A stretch of DNA of 64,000 bases from Hyphomonadaceae bacterium UKL13-1 (GCA_001602435.1 CP012156.1:826001-890000), one strand, 5' to 3'; counted from the stretch's first letter, positions 16,836 to 26,675 are shown. The notes: generated by a model from the sequence alone, not told the origin. Made by a program: numbers and translations.

Positions 16836-17354
16836 ATGCGCAGACGCGACCGCCGCCTTCTTCTGATTTCTGCCGCAGGGATTGTCCTGCTGGGCGCAAC
16901 TGCGGTTGCCAGTGTCGCTCTGCGCCAAACGGCGTCTTTCTTTTACTCGCCAACCGATGCCCAAGCCAAACAACCTGAAGCTGGCACCCAAGCGCGCATC
17001 GGTGGTCTTGTCGCCAAGGGGACCGTCGTTCGCGGAGATAATGGCAAAGTCAATTTCGTTGTGACCGATATGAAGGCCGACGTGCGCGTTAGCTATCGCG
17101 GCGTATTGCCAGATTTGTTCCGTGAAGGCCAAGGTGTGGTCGCTGAGGGCAAATTCACCGCCCCCGATACGTTTGAGGCGCGCACCATTCTTGCGCGCCA
17201 CGATGAAAACTATATGCCCAAGGAAGTGGCTGATGCCTTGAAGGCCTCTGGCCAATGGCGCGATGCACCTCTGCCTGTCAATCAAGCCAGCAACCAATCC
17301 AATTTGGGCACGGGTGCCGGCATGTTGAACCCGACGCACACCGGGTCAAAATAA
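16836..17354 (+). CDS. ccmE: Periplasmic heme chaperone CcmE (CycJ)
   Basis: The 172-residue protein has an N-terminal membrane anchor (9-29) and an OB-fold domain. The heme-binding histidine is H122 in LARHDENYMP, with Y126 in its usual place, so heme transfer should be intact. The segment RIGGLVAKGTVVR and the strand VRVSYRGVLPDLFREGQG are standard for the family. It follows ccmI by 74 bases and precedes ccmF by 84. The C-terminal tail is Asn/Gln-rich and variable. Confidence 0.95.
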   Translation: MRRRDRRLLLISAAGIVLLGATAVASVALRQTASFFYSPTDAQAKQPEAGTQARIGGLVAKGTVVRGDNGKVNFVVTDMKADVRVSYRGVLPDLFREGQGVVAEGKFTAPDTFEARTILARHDENYMPKEVADALKASGQWRDAPLPVNQASNQSNLGTGAGMLNPTHTGSK

Positions 17355-17438
17355 ACGTGAATTCGGCGGGCGTTAAATTCGTAGTTTCAGCAGCGTAAAC
17401 AGGTTGAACCCATAGGCCTGCGAGGTACATAGTCGGGT

Positions 17439-19466
17439 ATGATCGCAGAACTCGGACACTTCCTCATCTTCCTCGCTCTTTTCGCCAGCTTTGCCCAAGC
17501 GGCGACAGGTTTATGGGGCGGTCACGCCCGGGATGGCCGATTTGCCGCAATGGCCAAGGCGGCGTCTGATATCTCAATTGTTGCCATTGCTTTGGCTTTC
17601 TTCGCGCTGATGAGCGCATTCATCCGTTCTGACTTCTCGGTCCAGAATGTCGCGACCAACAGCCACACCCTGAAACCGATGCTCTACAAAATCGCAGGCA
17701 CTTGGGGCAGCCACGAAGGCTCGATGGTGCTGTGGTGTTTGATCTCGGCGGGCTTTGGCTGGATGTTGGCGCACTTCTCCAAAGGATTGCGCTGGGATTT
17801 GCGGTCGCGCGCTGTCGGAGTCCAAGGCCTTTTGACCGCTGTGATGATGGCCTATCTGGCCTTTGCATCTAACCCATTTGTTCGCTTGGATCCCGCCCCC
17901 TTGCAAGGCGCAGGCCTCAACCCCCTACTTCAAGACCCCTCGCTCGCGGCCCATCCGCCCTTCTTGTATTTGGGCTATGTTGGTTCGTCCGTGGTTTTCT
18001 CCTTGGCCGTTGCCGCCTTGTTGGAGGGCCGTGTCGACGCGGCTTGGGCGCGATGGGTGCGGCCTTGGGCTCTGGCTTCTTGGACGTTCTTGACGATTGG
18101 GATCACGCTGGGCTCCTACTGGGCTTATTATGAGCTCGGCTGGGGCGGCTGGTGGTTCTGGGACCCTGTTGAAAATGCCAGCTTCATGCCGTGGCTTTTG
18201 GGGGCAGCGCTTTTGCATTCGGCAATCGTCACTGAAAAACGTGGCGGCCTTGCCAGTTGGACGGTGCTGCTTGCCATCCTTACCTTCTCGCTGTCCTTGT
18301 TGGGCACTTTCCTCGTTCGTTCTGGCGTTCTGACTTCGGTTCACGCATTTGCGCTCGACCCAGAGCGTGGCTTCATCATCTTGATGATCCTCGCAGCCTT
18401 TACCGGTGGTGCGTTGACCTTGTTTGCTTGGCGCGGGCCAAGTTTAGGCTCTGACCGCGGCCTCTTTGCCCCGATTAGCCGGGAAGGGGCCTTGGTTTTA
18501 AACAATCTGTTCCTGACCGTCGCAACCGCGACCGTTTTGGTCGGCACGCTCTATCCCCTATTGGGCGAAGCCGTGTTCAAGCGCGCGCTATCTGTGGGCC
18601 CGCCCTATTTCAACCTGACCTTCACGCCCCTCATGGCCTTGGTCCTCCTGGCTTTGCCAATTGCACCCTTTTTGGCTTGGAAGCGCGGAGACCTGATGGC
18701 CGTGTTGCAGCGCCTTTGGGTGGCTGCCGCTTTGACCGCGCTGGCCATCACCTTGAGCTGGGCTTTTATGGGCGGGAAAGCCTTGGCGGCAATCGGGATT
18801 GGTCTTGGGACCTGGCTCGTCTGCGGCTCGATTTCCGAAGTGCTTGACCGCGTCCGCTTTGGCAAATTGCCGGCAGCCCAAGTCTGGGCCCGTGTGAAAG
18901 GCCTTCAGCGTGCCGCGTGGGGCATGACGGTCGCGCATTTAGGCATGGGTGTGTTTGTTCTGGGCGCGGTTTCTGAGACCGCATTCCGCGTTGAACATAC
19001 CGCCTCGCTAGGTCTTGGCGAGACGACGAGTTTTGCAGGCCGCACGGTAACCCTCAAAGCCGTCACGGCCGAAGAAGGCCCTAATTATTACGCTGACCGT
19101 GCGCAATTGATCGTCACGGATGGCAAACGTGAACTGACTTTGGCACCAGAGCGGCGCTTCTATCCCGCCGCGCGTATGCCCACCACAGAAGTGGCCTTGC
19201 GGTCATCTTTAGCTGGCGATGTCTATGCAGCTTTGGGCGATCCTGCCGAGATCAATGGCCGCATGGCTTGGACGGTCCGAATGTATTGGAACCCGCTCGT
19301 GGTTGCCATTTTCGGCGGTGCTTTCTTGATGGCGTTGGGTGGGGCTATCAGCCTGACCGATCGTCGCTTGCGTATCGGCGCACCACAACCGGCCAAATCA
19401 AAGCGCGAAAGTGCCGGGGTAGCTCCGCCAACTGACCCTGCAAACGTTGGCGTGGCGGCGGAATGA
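17439..19466 (+). CDS. ccmF: Cytochrome c heme lyase subunit CcmF (CycK)
   Basis: A 675-residue multi-spanning membrane protein that joins heme to apocytochrome c. The tryptophan-rich heme-handling motif WGGWWFWDPVEN is at residues 235-246, and the conserved histidines of adjacent segments are present (for example H172 in AAHPPFLY, H260 in LLHSAIV). The length agrees with the family. Its stop overlaps ccmH by four bases. No CcmG thioredoxin gene lies between ccmF and ccmH, as in the rhizobial cycHJKL arrangement. Confidence 0.95.
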   Translation: MIAELGHFLIFLALFASFAQAATGLWGGHARDGRFAAMAKAASDISIVAIALAFFALMSAFIRSDFSVQNVATNSHTLKPMLYKIAGTWGSHEGSMVLWCLISAGFGWMLAHFSKGLRWDLRSRAVGVQGLLTAVMMAYLAFASNPFVRLDPAPLQGAGLNPLLQDPSLAAHPPFLYLGYVGSSVVFSLAVAALLEGRVDAAWARWVRPWALASWTFLTIGITLGSYWAYYELGWGGWWFWDPVENASFMPWLLGAALLHSAIVTEKRGGLASWTVLLAILTFSLSLLGTFLVRSGVLTSVHAFALDPERGFIILMILAAFTGGALTLFAWRGPSLGSDRGLFAPISREGALVLNNLFLTVATATVLVGTLYPLLGEAVFKRALSVGPPYFNLTFTPLMALVLLALPIAPFLAWKRGDLMAVLQRLWVAAALTALAITLSWAFMGGKALAAIGIGLGTWLVCGSISEVLDRVRFGKLPAAQVWARVKGLQRAAWGMTVAHLGMGVFVLGAVSETAFRVEHTASLGLGETTSFAGRTVTLKAVTAEEGPNYYADRAQLIVTDGKRELTLAPERRFYPAARMPTTEVALRSSLAGDVYAALGDPAEINGRMAWTVRMYWNPLVVAIFGGAFLMALGGAISLTDRRLRIGAPQPAKSKRESAGVAPPTDPANVGVAAE

Positions 19467-19945
19467 AACGGCCGCTCCTAACCCTTTTCGCGATGGGCTG
19501 GCTGGTTCTGCTTGCTGTACCTGCTGGCGTGCAGGCAGTCGAAGCGCCCTTAACCGACCCCGCCTTGGAAGCCCGTGCCCAAAGCCTCGCTCGGGAAATC
19601 CGCTGCGTGGTGTGTGAGAATGAACCCGTTGCCCTGTCATCTGCCGAGATCGCCGTAGACATGCGCAAGGCCATTCGTGAACGGATTGCAGCAGGCGATA
19701 GCGACGCCCAAGTTCGGCGTTTTTTTGCAGACCGCTATGGCGAGTTTGTGTTGCTGCGTCCCCGAATCGGGTTGGACACCTTTGCCCTATGGGGCGCGCC
19801 CTTGGCCTTGCTGCTACTCGGCGGGCTTGGTCTTGTTATCGCCAGTCGACGCAGTCAAGCAGCACCGGCTACGGCACCGTCTGTGGACGACGAACAGGCT
19901 TTGGCGGCCTTGAAAGAGTTTGAAAACAAGCCCGCCGCCGACTAA
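19463..19945 (+). CDS. ccmH: Cytochrome c maturation protein CcmH (CycL)
   Basis: A 160-residue protein with signal peptide (about 1-25), a periplasmic domain with the redox motif RCVVCENEPV (C48 and C51), and a C-terminal membrane helix (about 108-130). It keeps the apocytochrome CXXCH cysteines reduced. This is the short CycL-type protein; the TPR part is supplied by CcmI. The gene closes the Ccm operon and is followed by a 150-base gap containing a palindrome before degP. Confidence 0.95.
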   Translation: MKRPLLTLFAMGWLVLLAVPAGVQAVEAPLTDPALEARAQSLAREIRCVVCENEPVALSSAEIAVDMRKAIRERIAAGDSDAQVRRFFADRYGEFVLLRPRIGLDTFALWGAPLALLLLGGLGLVIASRRSQAAPATAPSVDDEQALAALKEFENKPAAD

Positions 19946-19985
19946 AGCTGCAATCTAACAGCATGTTCATCTGAGAATCTGCTTT

Positions 19986-20001
19986 ATTACAACATTGTAA
20001 T
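19986..20001. promoter_or_regulatory. 16-base palindrome upstream of degP
   Basis: ATTACAA and TTGTAAT are separated by two bases (CA), giving a perfect 7-2-7 inverted repeat 95 bases before the degP start. The shape is that of an operator for a dimeric regulator. A second weaker dyad, GGCCA-N5-TGGCC, follows at about 20007-20021. No regulator is assigned; the regulator-kinase pair after degP is the obvious candidate, but OmpR-family proteins usually bind direct repeats. Confidence 0.4.
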
Positions 20002-20095
20002 GTATTGGCCATGGTCTGGCCATCTTCGCCCTGTCATAGTGTATCCAACGAGCGGCTCGAATGGCGGGCTGTCGCACACTGCAGGATGAAGTTTC

Positions 20096-21706
20096 ATGTC
20101 GTTGGATAAGCAAGGTGAAGATCAGACCACCCTTTCTGGCCCTGTAGCTCAGAAGGCCAAAGCACATCGCTTTTTGCGTCGTCCTGTCCTGACAGGGGCT
20201 GCGGCGCTGGCATTAGGTGTGGCGGCATTTGGTGCCGGTCAGATTTTGTCGCCGAGCCTGTCCACTGCCCAACAAATCAAAACTGAGGCGCCAAAGGCCG
20301 CTGCGATGCTGCCCGGCTTTGCCGATCTGGTTGAGCGTGTATCGCCTGCCGTGGTGTCGCTGGAGGTCGTCGCCGTCGCTGCTGAGGAAGGGCCGTCGGC
20401 AGATGATTTGGAAGGTATGCCGCCGCAATGGCGTCGTTTCTTCGAGCAAATGCCAAACCAGCGCGGCAATCAGGCCCGCCCGCGTGAGCAACGTGGCGGC
20501 GGCTCTGGCTTCTTCATCACCTCGACTGGCTATATCGTCACCAATAATCATGTGGTGGAAAAGGCTAAGGAAATCACCGCTACCTTGAAAGATGGTCGCG
20601 AGTTGAAGGCTACTGTTGTGGGCCGCGATGAGCGCACCGACTTAGCCGTGTTGAAAGTCGAAGGCGGTAGCTTCCCTTATGTGCAATTTGCTCCAGAAGC
20701 CCGTGTCCGCGTGGGTGATTGGGTCGTTGCGATTGGTAACCCATTTGGTTTGGGCGGCACAGCAACCGCTGGGATCGTCTCGGCCTTGGGTCGCGACATC
20801 CGCGGTGAAGGCAATATTGCCGACTTCATTCAGATTGATGCTCCAATCAACCCCGGCAATTCGGGCGGTCCAACTTTTGACATGAGTGGCCGCGTGATCG
20901 GTGTGAATACGGCGATTTTCTCCCGTTCAGGCGGGAATGTCGGCATTGGCTTTGCCATTCCGGCTTCCTTGGCAGATCGAACAACCAAGCAAATCATTGA
21001 GCAAGGTAAAGTCACTTATGGTTGGCTTGGCGTTTTGATCCAAGATGTCAGCCGCGAAATGGCTGACAGCTTCGGCCTCGGCAGCGATGTTAAAGGCGCT
21101 TTGATCGCCAATGTCACGCCCGGCGCGCCAGCGGCGAAGGCCGGCCTGAAGCGCGGCGATGTCGTGCTGGCGTTTAACGGTCAGAAGATTGAAGGATCGG
21201 CTGATCTAACGCGCCGCGTTGGTCAAACACGCGTGGGTGAGGTTGTGCGCTTGGATGTCGTTGGTGCCAAAGGGGTCCGGCGCACCGTGCCAGTCACCAT
21301 CACGGCGCGTCCCACCGAACAGCAATTGACTCAGGCCGATCCAGTGCCGGGCGCTGATGCTGCTCAGCCAGCAAGTGCTGCGGATAATGCCTTGGGCTTG
21401 AGTGTTGGGCCATTGTCGGCACAAGCTCGCACCCGCCTGCGCCTTCCTGCCAATGAAGCTGGTGTGCTGATTTTGGAAGTTGATCCAGACTCTCGCGCCG
21501 CAGAGCGAGGCATTCGCGCAGGCGATGCGATTTTGACGGCTAATGATCAGGAAGTTCGCTCCGCTGAAGAGTTGGATGCGGCCATCGAAGCGGCTCGTGC
21601 CGCTGGTCGCTCTTTCATCGGGCTGTTTGTACAAAGCCAAAGTGGTGGTGGCGGGTTTGTGCCTCTGCCCTTGGAAGCCGCGTCCAAGCCTGAGCCGAAG
21701 AAGTAA
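20096..21706 (+). CDS. degP: DegP/HtrA-family periplasmic serine protease
   Basis: The 536-residue protease has an N-terminal membrane/signal segment (about 30-50), a trypsin-like domain with catalytic H152 (TNNHVVE), D182 (RTDLAVL) and S256 (NPGNSGGP), and two PDZ domains (about 305-395 and 430-520). It degrades or refolds damaged proteins in the periplasm. An insertion with WRRFFEQMPNQRG lies at about 112-124, like the LA loop of Do proteases. In rhizobia degP also follows cycHJKL. The upstream palindrome and the adjacent two-component pair suggest stress control. Confidence 0.93.
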   Translation: MSLDKQGEDQTTLSGPVAQKAKAHRFLRRPVLTGAAALALGVAAFGAGQILSPSLSTAQQIKTEAPKAAAMLPGFADLVERVSPAVVSLEVVAVAAEEGPSADDLEGMPPQWRRFFEQMPNQRGNQARPREQRGGGSGFFITSTGYIVTNNHVVEKAKEITATLKDGRELKATVVGRDERTDLAVLKVEGGSFPYVQFAPEARVRVGDWVVAIGNPFGLGGTATAGIVSALGRDIRGEGNIADFIQIDAPINPGNSGGPTFDMSGRVIGVNTAIFSRSGGNVGIGFAIPASLADRTTKQIIEQGKVTYGWLGVLIQDVSREMADSFGLGSDVKGALIANVTPGAPAAKAGLKRGDVVLAFNGQKIEGSADLTRRVGQTRVGEVVRLDVVGAKGVRRTVPVTITARPTEQQLTQADPVPGADAAQPASAADNALGLSVGPLSAQARTRLRLPANEAGVLILEVDPDSRAAERGIRAGDAILTANDQEVRSAEELDAAIEAARAAGRSFIGLFVQSQSGGGGFVPLPLEAASKPEPKK

Positions 21707-21730
21707 TTAGCGCCATCAGGGGGGAATCCG

Positions 21731-22402
21731 ATGCGTGTTCTCATTGTTGAAGATGCTGGAGAGACCGCACTCTACATGCGGCGTGCTCTGGAAGAAGCTG
21801 GCCATGTGGTTGATTTGGCCGCAGACGGACCGACTGGCGAGATGATGGCGCGCGGCGGGGCATTTGATGTTCTGGTGTTCGACCGCATGTTGCCAAAGAA
21901 AGACGGCCTCAGTGTCGTGACAGATTTGCGTACGGCGGGGATTGCTACGCCCGTGTTGTTCTTGTCGGCTTTAGGCGATGTGGAGCATCGGGTCGAAGGT
22001 CTTAAAGCCGGTGGCGATGATTATCTGGCCAAGCCCTATGCTGCCAGTGAACTGATCGCCCGGGTTGAGGCGTTAGGCCGTCGGCATGAAGGCGGAGCGC
22101 CCTCAACCCACTTGAAAGTTGGCGAGTTGGAGATGGATTTGCTGGCCCGTGTCGTCCGTCGCGAAGGTCGGAAGATCGACATTCAGCCGCGTGAATTCCG
22201 ACTCCTCGAATATCTGATGCGCAATGCCAATCAGGTGGTGACCCGTACGATGTTGTTGGAGAAAGTGTGGGACTATCATTTTGATCCGCAGACCAATGTA
22301 ATCGACGTCCATGTGTCGCGCTTGCGGTCCAAGATTGATCGTGAGTTCGATAAACCCATGCTGCACACGGTGCGTGGTGCCGGGTATCGGCTCGAAGCCT
22401 AG
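21731..22402 (+). CDS. OmpR-family response regulator linked to degP
   Basis: A 223-residue regulator with receiver domain (D51 in VFDRMLPKKDG, conserved K in LAKPY) and winged-helix domain (with LLEYLMRNANQVV and NVIDVHVSRLRSKID). It starts 25 bases after degP, with AGGGGGG-type binding sequence before the ATG, and is followed six bases later by its kinase. The gene order degP, regulator, kinase, glnE is the one I know from rhizobia. Targets are unknown; degP itself is likely. Confidence 0.88.
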   Translation: MRVLIVEDAGETALYMRRALEEAGHVVDLAADGPTGEMMARGGAFDVLVFDRMLPKKDGLSVVTDLRTAGIATPVLFLSALGDVEHRVEGLKAGGDDYLAKPYAASELIARVEALGRRHEGGAPSTHLKVGELEMDLLARVVRREGRKIDIQPREFRLLEYLMRNANQVVTRTMLLEKVWDYHFDPQTNVIDVHVSRLRSKIDREFDKPMLHTVRGAGYRLEA

Positions 22403-22407
22403 AGCCA

Positions 22408-23865
22408 ATGATCAAAAAAATGCTCTTGCCATTGCGGTCGCTGATGCGCACCACGACGTTTCGCGTCGCCATGGCATTTGCAGGTCTATTTGCAGGTTTT
22501 GCGATCCTGCTGCTGGGCTTCCTCTATGCCACGACCGTCGGCCGACTTGGCCTAGAGGCAGACCGGTTTGCGCGTCAAGAACTCTCCGAATTAGCGGATA
22601 TCTGGCAGCGCCAGAATATTGATGGCTTGAACATGGAAGTGATTCAACGCGCTGCCCGCGCCAGTGACTCGCTCTATGTGCTGGTCCAACCCGACGGCAA
22701 GGTCCTGTCCGGGAATATTGATGGCGCGCCGCTAGATTTGTCGCAGATCGACAAACCCGATCCAAACAGCACGCTTCAGCCAGAGCGTGCGGTATCGTCT
22801 GGCTTTAGTTATGAGCGGCCGGATCTGGAGACCGGCAAGATAGAGCGTCGACGGGCGCGAGGCTTGTTCTTGGCTGGGCCCGACGGGTTCGGCCTGTTTG
22901 TTGCCCGCGACTTGGGCCCTGGTGTTCAGATTGCAGACCATGTGGCGCGCGTCATTTGGATGGGCGGGGCAGGGGTGTTGGCCTTTGCCTTGGTCGGTGG
23001 CTTTTTGGCTGCACGCCAAGCAGCGGGACGGGTTGATGAACTCACTCGCACCGCGCGTGCCGTCATGGCCGGAGACCTCAAGCGTCGCGCAGCTGTGCGC
23101 ACCATCAGACCCGGCGATGGCGATGAGTTTGACGATTTAACCGAAGACCTCAATGCGATGTTGGAGCGGATTGACCGTTTGGTCGCTGCCGCGCGCACGA
23201 CGGGGGATTCCATTGCGCATGACTTGCGCTCTCCCCTCACACGATTGCGCGCGCGCCTAGAAGGAGCTGCAGCTAAGGCGCAGTCGACGGAAGACTTGCG
23301 CGACGCGATTGAAGATGCCTTGATCCAATTGGACGGCGTGGTAGCAACCTTTAATGCCGTGCTGCGTTTGTCTCGCCTCGAAGCGGGTGAAGGCGGCAAG
23401 CTGGAACCTTTGGACGTCAGTCTCCTGCTTGGCCAATTGGCCGATCTGTTTGAGCCCGTGATTGAAGAGGCGGGCTTGGTATTTACAGCCGAGATTGAGC
23501 CTGAACTCATAATCATGGCGGACCGATCTCTCTTGGCCCAATCCATCTCCAATCTCTTGGATAATGCGGTCAAATACACCAGCGAAGGCGAGGTGCGCCT
23601 GTCGGCCAAGCGCCTACCCGCCAACCAAATGTCCATCAGCGTGAGTGACAGCGGCAGTGGTATCCCCGTGGACCAGCGCGACCATGTGCTGGAGCGGTTT
23701 GTGCGCTTGGATAGCGCACGTTCCCTGCCAGGTTCTGGCATTGGCCTATCACTGGCCGTAGCGATTGCAGAGCTACATGGTGGCCGCCTGACCTTGGCCG
23801 ACGGCCTGCCGCGCGGTGCTGATTGCGGTTTAGAGGCGCGGCTTATCCTGCCGCTGAAAGCCTGA
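22408..23865 (+). CDS. Membrane sensor histidine kinase linked to degP
   Basis: A 485-residue kinase with two membrane segments (about 20-42 and 185-203), a periplasmic domain of about 140 residues, a HAMP domain (about 200-255), phosphoacceptor H271 in DSIAHDLRSPLTRL, and a HATPase domain (SNLLDNAVKYT, DSGSGIP, GSGIGLSL). It is the partner of the preceding regulator. Its TGA overlaps the ATG of glnE (TGATG), so envelope signalling and the nitrogen regulator are translationally coupled here. Confidence 0.9.
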   Translation: MIKKMLLPLRSLMRTTTFRVAMAFAGLFAGFAILLLGFLYATTVGRLGLEADRFARQELSELADIWQRQNIDGLNMEVIQRAARASDSLYVLVQPDGKVLSGNIDGAPLDLSQIDKPDPNSTLQPERAVSSGFSYERPDLETGKIERRRARGLFLAGPDGFGLFVARDLGPGVQIADHVARVIWMGGAGVLAFALVGGFLAARQAAGRVDELTRTARAVMAGDLKRRAAVRTIRPGDGDEFDDLTEDLNAMLERIDRLVAAARTTGDSIAHDLRSPLTRLRARLEGAAAKAQSTEDLRDAIEDALIQLDGVVATFNAVLRLSRLEAGEGGKLEPLDVSLLLGQLADLFEPVIEEAGLVFTAEIEPELIIMADRSLLAQSISNLLDNAVKYTSEGEVRLSAKRLPANQMSISVSDSGSGIPVDQRDHVLERFVRLDSARSLPGSGIGLSLAVAIAELHGGRLTLADGLPRGADCGLEARLILPLKA

Positions 23866-26675
23866 TGGTCGCGGTCCAGTCCTTAGGCTCTATGACAGAC
23901 GCCTTAGAGGCGGCACGCTTTGTTGCCCCTTATCTTGATCGTTTAAGCCAAAGGCGGCCAGAAGCAGCCAGCACCATCTTATCTGGGCAGGTGTCTGAGG
24001 TGCTAGCCGACAGTTTGCTGGCGGCTCGAAAGGCTACTGAGCTTGGCGTCCCCGAAGCCATGGCGGTCTTGCGTCAAGCCAAAGCCGATACACATCTCGC
24101 CTGCGCCCTTGGCGACTTAAGCGGGCGTTTGGAATTGGGCGATGTGACCGTAGCCTTGTCCAATCTGGCTGACCAAGCCACGCAATCGGCCATGATCTTG
24201 GCAAGTCGGGCGGCGGCCAGTCGCGATTCTTCAAGCTTTCTGGTGCCAGATCGGGTGCCGGGACTTTTCATCATTGCTATGGGCAAGCACGGCGCGCACG
24301 AGCTCAATTATTCCAGTGACATTGATTTAGCTGCCTTCTTTGATCGCGATGCATTCCGGCCAGAGGATCAGGATGGGGCCAGCGGCGTCTGCGTGCGCCA
24401 TGTCCAAGCCGTTTCGCGCATCTTGGAAGAGGTCACACCTGAGGGTTATGTATTCCGTGTCGATTGGCGTCTTCGCCCCGACCCTGCCTCAACCCCGGTC
24501 GCGGTGTCGTTGCGCGCAGCAGAAGCCTATTATGAAAGCGTCGGGCAGAATTGGGAGCGGGCCGCCTTTATCAAAGCTCGCGCCATTGGCGGGGATTTTG
24601 AGGCTGCAAACAGCCTGCTGAAGCATTTGCTACCCTTCATTTGGCGCAAGAATTTGGACTTCGCCGCGATTGACGATGTGCAATCCATTCTACGCCAGAT
24701 CCATGCGGTGCGTCGTTCTACCGATTTGGATGATCCGGCGTTTGATGTGAAACTGGGTCGCGGCGGCATCCGCGAGATCGAGTTTTTTGCCCAGACCCAA
24801 CAGCTCATTTTAGGCGGGCGAGACACCAGTTTGCGTGTGCGCGGCACCTTGCAGGCTCTCGATGCATTGGTAGCGGCAGGCCGGATTGATGCCGCTGCCC
24901 GCGATGACTTGGCGCAGGGCTATCGCTTCTTACGCGCGATCGAGCACCGCATCCAAATGCTCGATGATGAGCAGACCCATAAACTACCAGCCGATCCAAA
25001 TCGGCGCGCCCGCGTTGCGGCTTTGTCTGGTCATCAAGACTTAGCCGCCCTTGATCGAGATGTTAAAGCTTGCCGCGAAATGGTGCGTACCCGCGTGCGT
25101 GAATTGTTTCCCGATAGCAAGCCACTTTCCAGCCCGCTAGGATCTCTGGTCTTTACCGGCGTGGAAGATGACCCCGAGACGATTGAAACCATCGCCTCTC
25201 TTGGATTTACCGGGCCCAGCCAAATCGCTCGCACCATTCGCGCCTGGCACCATGGCCATATCCCTGCTACCAGGACGGCGCGGGCCCGCGAACTTCTGAC
25301 CGCACTGACTCCGGACTTATTGCAGGCCATTGCCGCAACCGGGGAAGCCGATACCGGATTTGTGCGGTTTCAAGACTTCTTTGCCGCTTTGCCAGCCGGT
25401 GTGCAGGTCCTGTCCTTATTCAAGGCGGAACCGCTCATCCTCAAGGAGACCTGCGCGACTTTGGCTTTAGCACCGCGCTTGGGAGCGGTTCTGGCCCAAC
25501 GCCCAGCCATTTTAGATGCCATGCTATCGCCGCGCTTCACCGCGCCTTTATCCTTAGATGAACCACAAACCCGGCTGGAGGTGCTGCGCGCCGGGATGGC
25601 CCAAGCCCAGGGTTTTGAAGAAAGTCTCGATGCGGTGCGACGTGCCCACCGAGAAGAAATGTTCCGCATCGGTTTTCAGGTGTTGCACGGACGGGCCAAG
25701 GCCGATGAGGCGGGGATCGCCTATTCAAATCTTGCCGAAGCGAGCATTTCTGCGCTCCTGCCCGTGGCGCATGAAGCCATGAAGGAGGCGCACGGCCTTA
25801 TTCCAGGCCGTGTGGCGGTGTGTGCTTGGGGGAAGCTGGGCGGTCAGGAATTGGCGGCGGACTCTGATCTCGACTTGATGATCGTCTATGATGTGGCTGA
25901 TACGGATTGCGAGTCTGACGGTAAGCGACCGATTAGTGGCGAACAATGGCATTCCCGCCTGACTCAGCGTTTGGTTTCGGCGCTGTCCGTCCAAACAGCC
26001 GAAGGCAGTCTCTATGAAGTCGATATGCAACTGCGACCTTCTGGTCGGGCAGGGCCTGTGGCGGTGCGTTTGACAGCCTTGGAGCGCTATTATGACAGCC
26101 AAGCTTGGACGTGGGAGTTTCAGGCGCTAACCCGCCTGCGCCCGGTTGCAGGGGATGCCAGCCTGATGACTGAGATCGCTGACCTCGCGCAAAAAGTGCT
26201 GCAGAAGCCGCGTTCAAACGAGGCTTTGGCCAGCGAAATTGCCACCATGCGGGAGAAAATGGTGGCTGCCCATCCTGTACGTGGCGGTTGGGATGTGAAG
26301 CGCCAGCGCGGTGGACTGATCGATCTGGAGTTCTTCGCGCAATATCATCAATTACTGGCAGCCAGTTCCGGCAAACCCATCATCCACGCCAATACGATCG
26401 AAGCCATTCAAGCCCTCGCCAATTATGGGTTTCTGGAACTCGAGGAGGCAGGGCGCTTGATACAAGCAGGCTCAGTCCTCCAGAATGTGCGTCAACTTCT
26501 CGCCGTAGCAGCAGGGTCTGACTTTGAGCCAGGCCGGGCGGCAGCGGGGCTAAAGCAAGCGGTAGCCCACTGTCTTGATGCGCCAGACTTCAACACGGCC
26601 ATTGCGATGTATGACGATGCGCGCGCCCTAATCCGGCATCACTTTATTCAGATTGCAGGTGTTCCGACGGAATAG
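23865..26675 (+). CDS. glnE: Bifunctional glutamine synthetase adenylyltransferase/deadenylase
   Basis: The 936-residue enzyme adds AMP to, and removes it from, glutamine synthetase in response to PII. It has two nucleotidyltransferase domains: the N-terminal one with GKHGAHELNYSSDIDL (140-155) and the C-terminal one with GKLGGQELAADSDLDL (about 655-670), each keeping the paired aspartates. I chose the ATG overlapping the kinase stop; an ATG 42 bases earlier lies inside the kinase gene. Length is normal for the family. Confidence 0.95.
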   Translation: MVAVQSLGSMTDALEAARFVAPYLDRLSQRRPEAASTILSGQVSEVLADSLLAARKATELGVPEAMAVLRQAKADTHLACALGDLSGRLELGDVTVALSNLADQATQSAMILASRAAASRDSSSFLVPDRVPGLFIIAMGKHGAHELNYSSDIDLAAFFDRDAFRPEDQDGASGVCVRHVQAVSRILEEVTPEGYVFRVDWRLRPDPASTPVAVSLRAAEAYYESVGQNWERAAFIKARAIGGDFEAANSLLKHLLPFIWRKNLDFAAIDDVQSILRQIHAVRRSTDLDDPAFDVKLGRGGIREIEFFAQTQQLILGGRDTSLRVRGTLQALDALVAAGRIDAAARDDLAQGYRFLRAIEHRIQMLDDEQTHKLPADPNRRARVAALSGHQDLAALDRDVKACREMVRTRVRELFPDSKPLSSPLGSLVFTGVEDDPETIETIASLGFTGPSQIARTIRAWHHGHIPATRTARARELLTALTPDLLQAIAATGEADTGFVRFQDFFAALPAGVQVLSLFKAEPLILKETCATLALAPRLGAVLAQRPAILDAMLSPRFTAPLSLDEPQTRLEVLRAGMAQAQGFEESLDAVRRAHREEMFRIGFQVLHGRAKADEAGIAYSNLAEASISALLPVAHEAMKEAHGLIPGRVAVCAWGKLGGQELAADSDLDLMIVYDVADTDCESDGKRPISGEQWHSRLTQRLVSALSVQTAEGSLYEVDMQLRPSGRAGPVAVRLTALERYYDSQAWTWEFQALTRLRPVAGDASLMTEIADLAQKVLQKPRSNEALASEIATMREKMVAAHPVRGGWDVKRQRGGLIDLEFFAQYHQLLAASSGKPIIHANTIEAIQALANYGFLELEEAGRLIQAGSVLQNVRQLLAVAAGSDFEPGRAAAGLKQAVAHCLDAPDFNTAIAMYDDARALIRHHFIQIAGVPTE

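Noticed and set aside
19463..20095. Loss of ccmG from the Ccm operon
   Set aside because: The rhizobial cycHJKL operon also lacks ccmG; the gene usually lies elsewhere, so its absence here is not unusual.
22926..23741. Minus-strand frame of 271 codons inside the histidine kinase gene
   Set aside because: Antisense to a clear kinase domain; Arg/Ser-rich composition without any domain.
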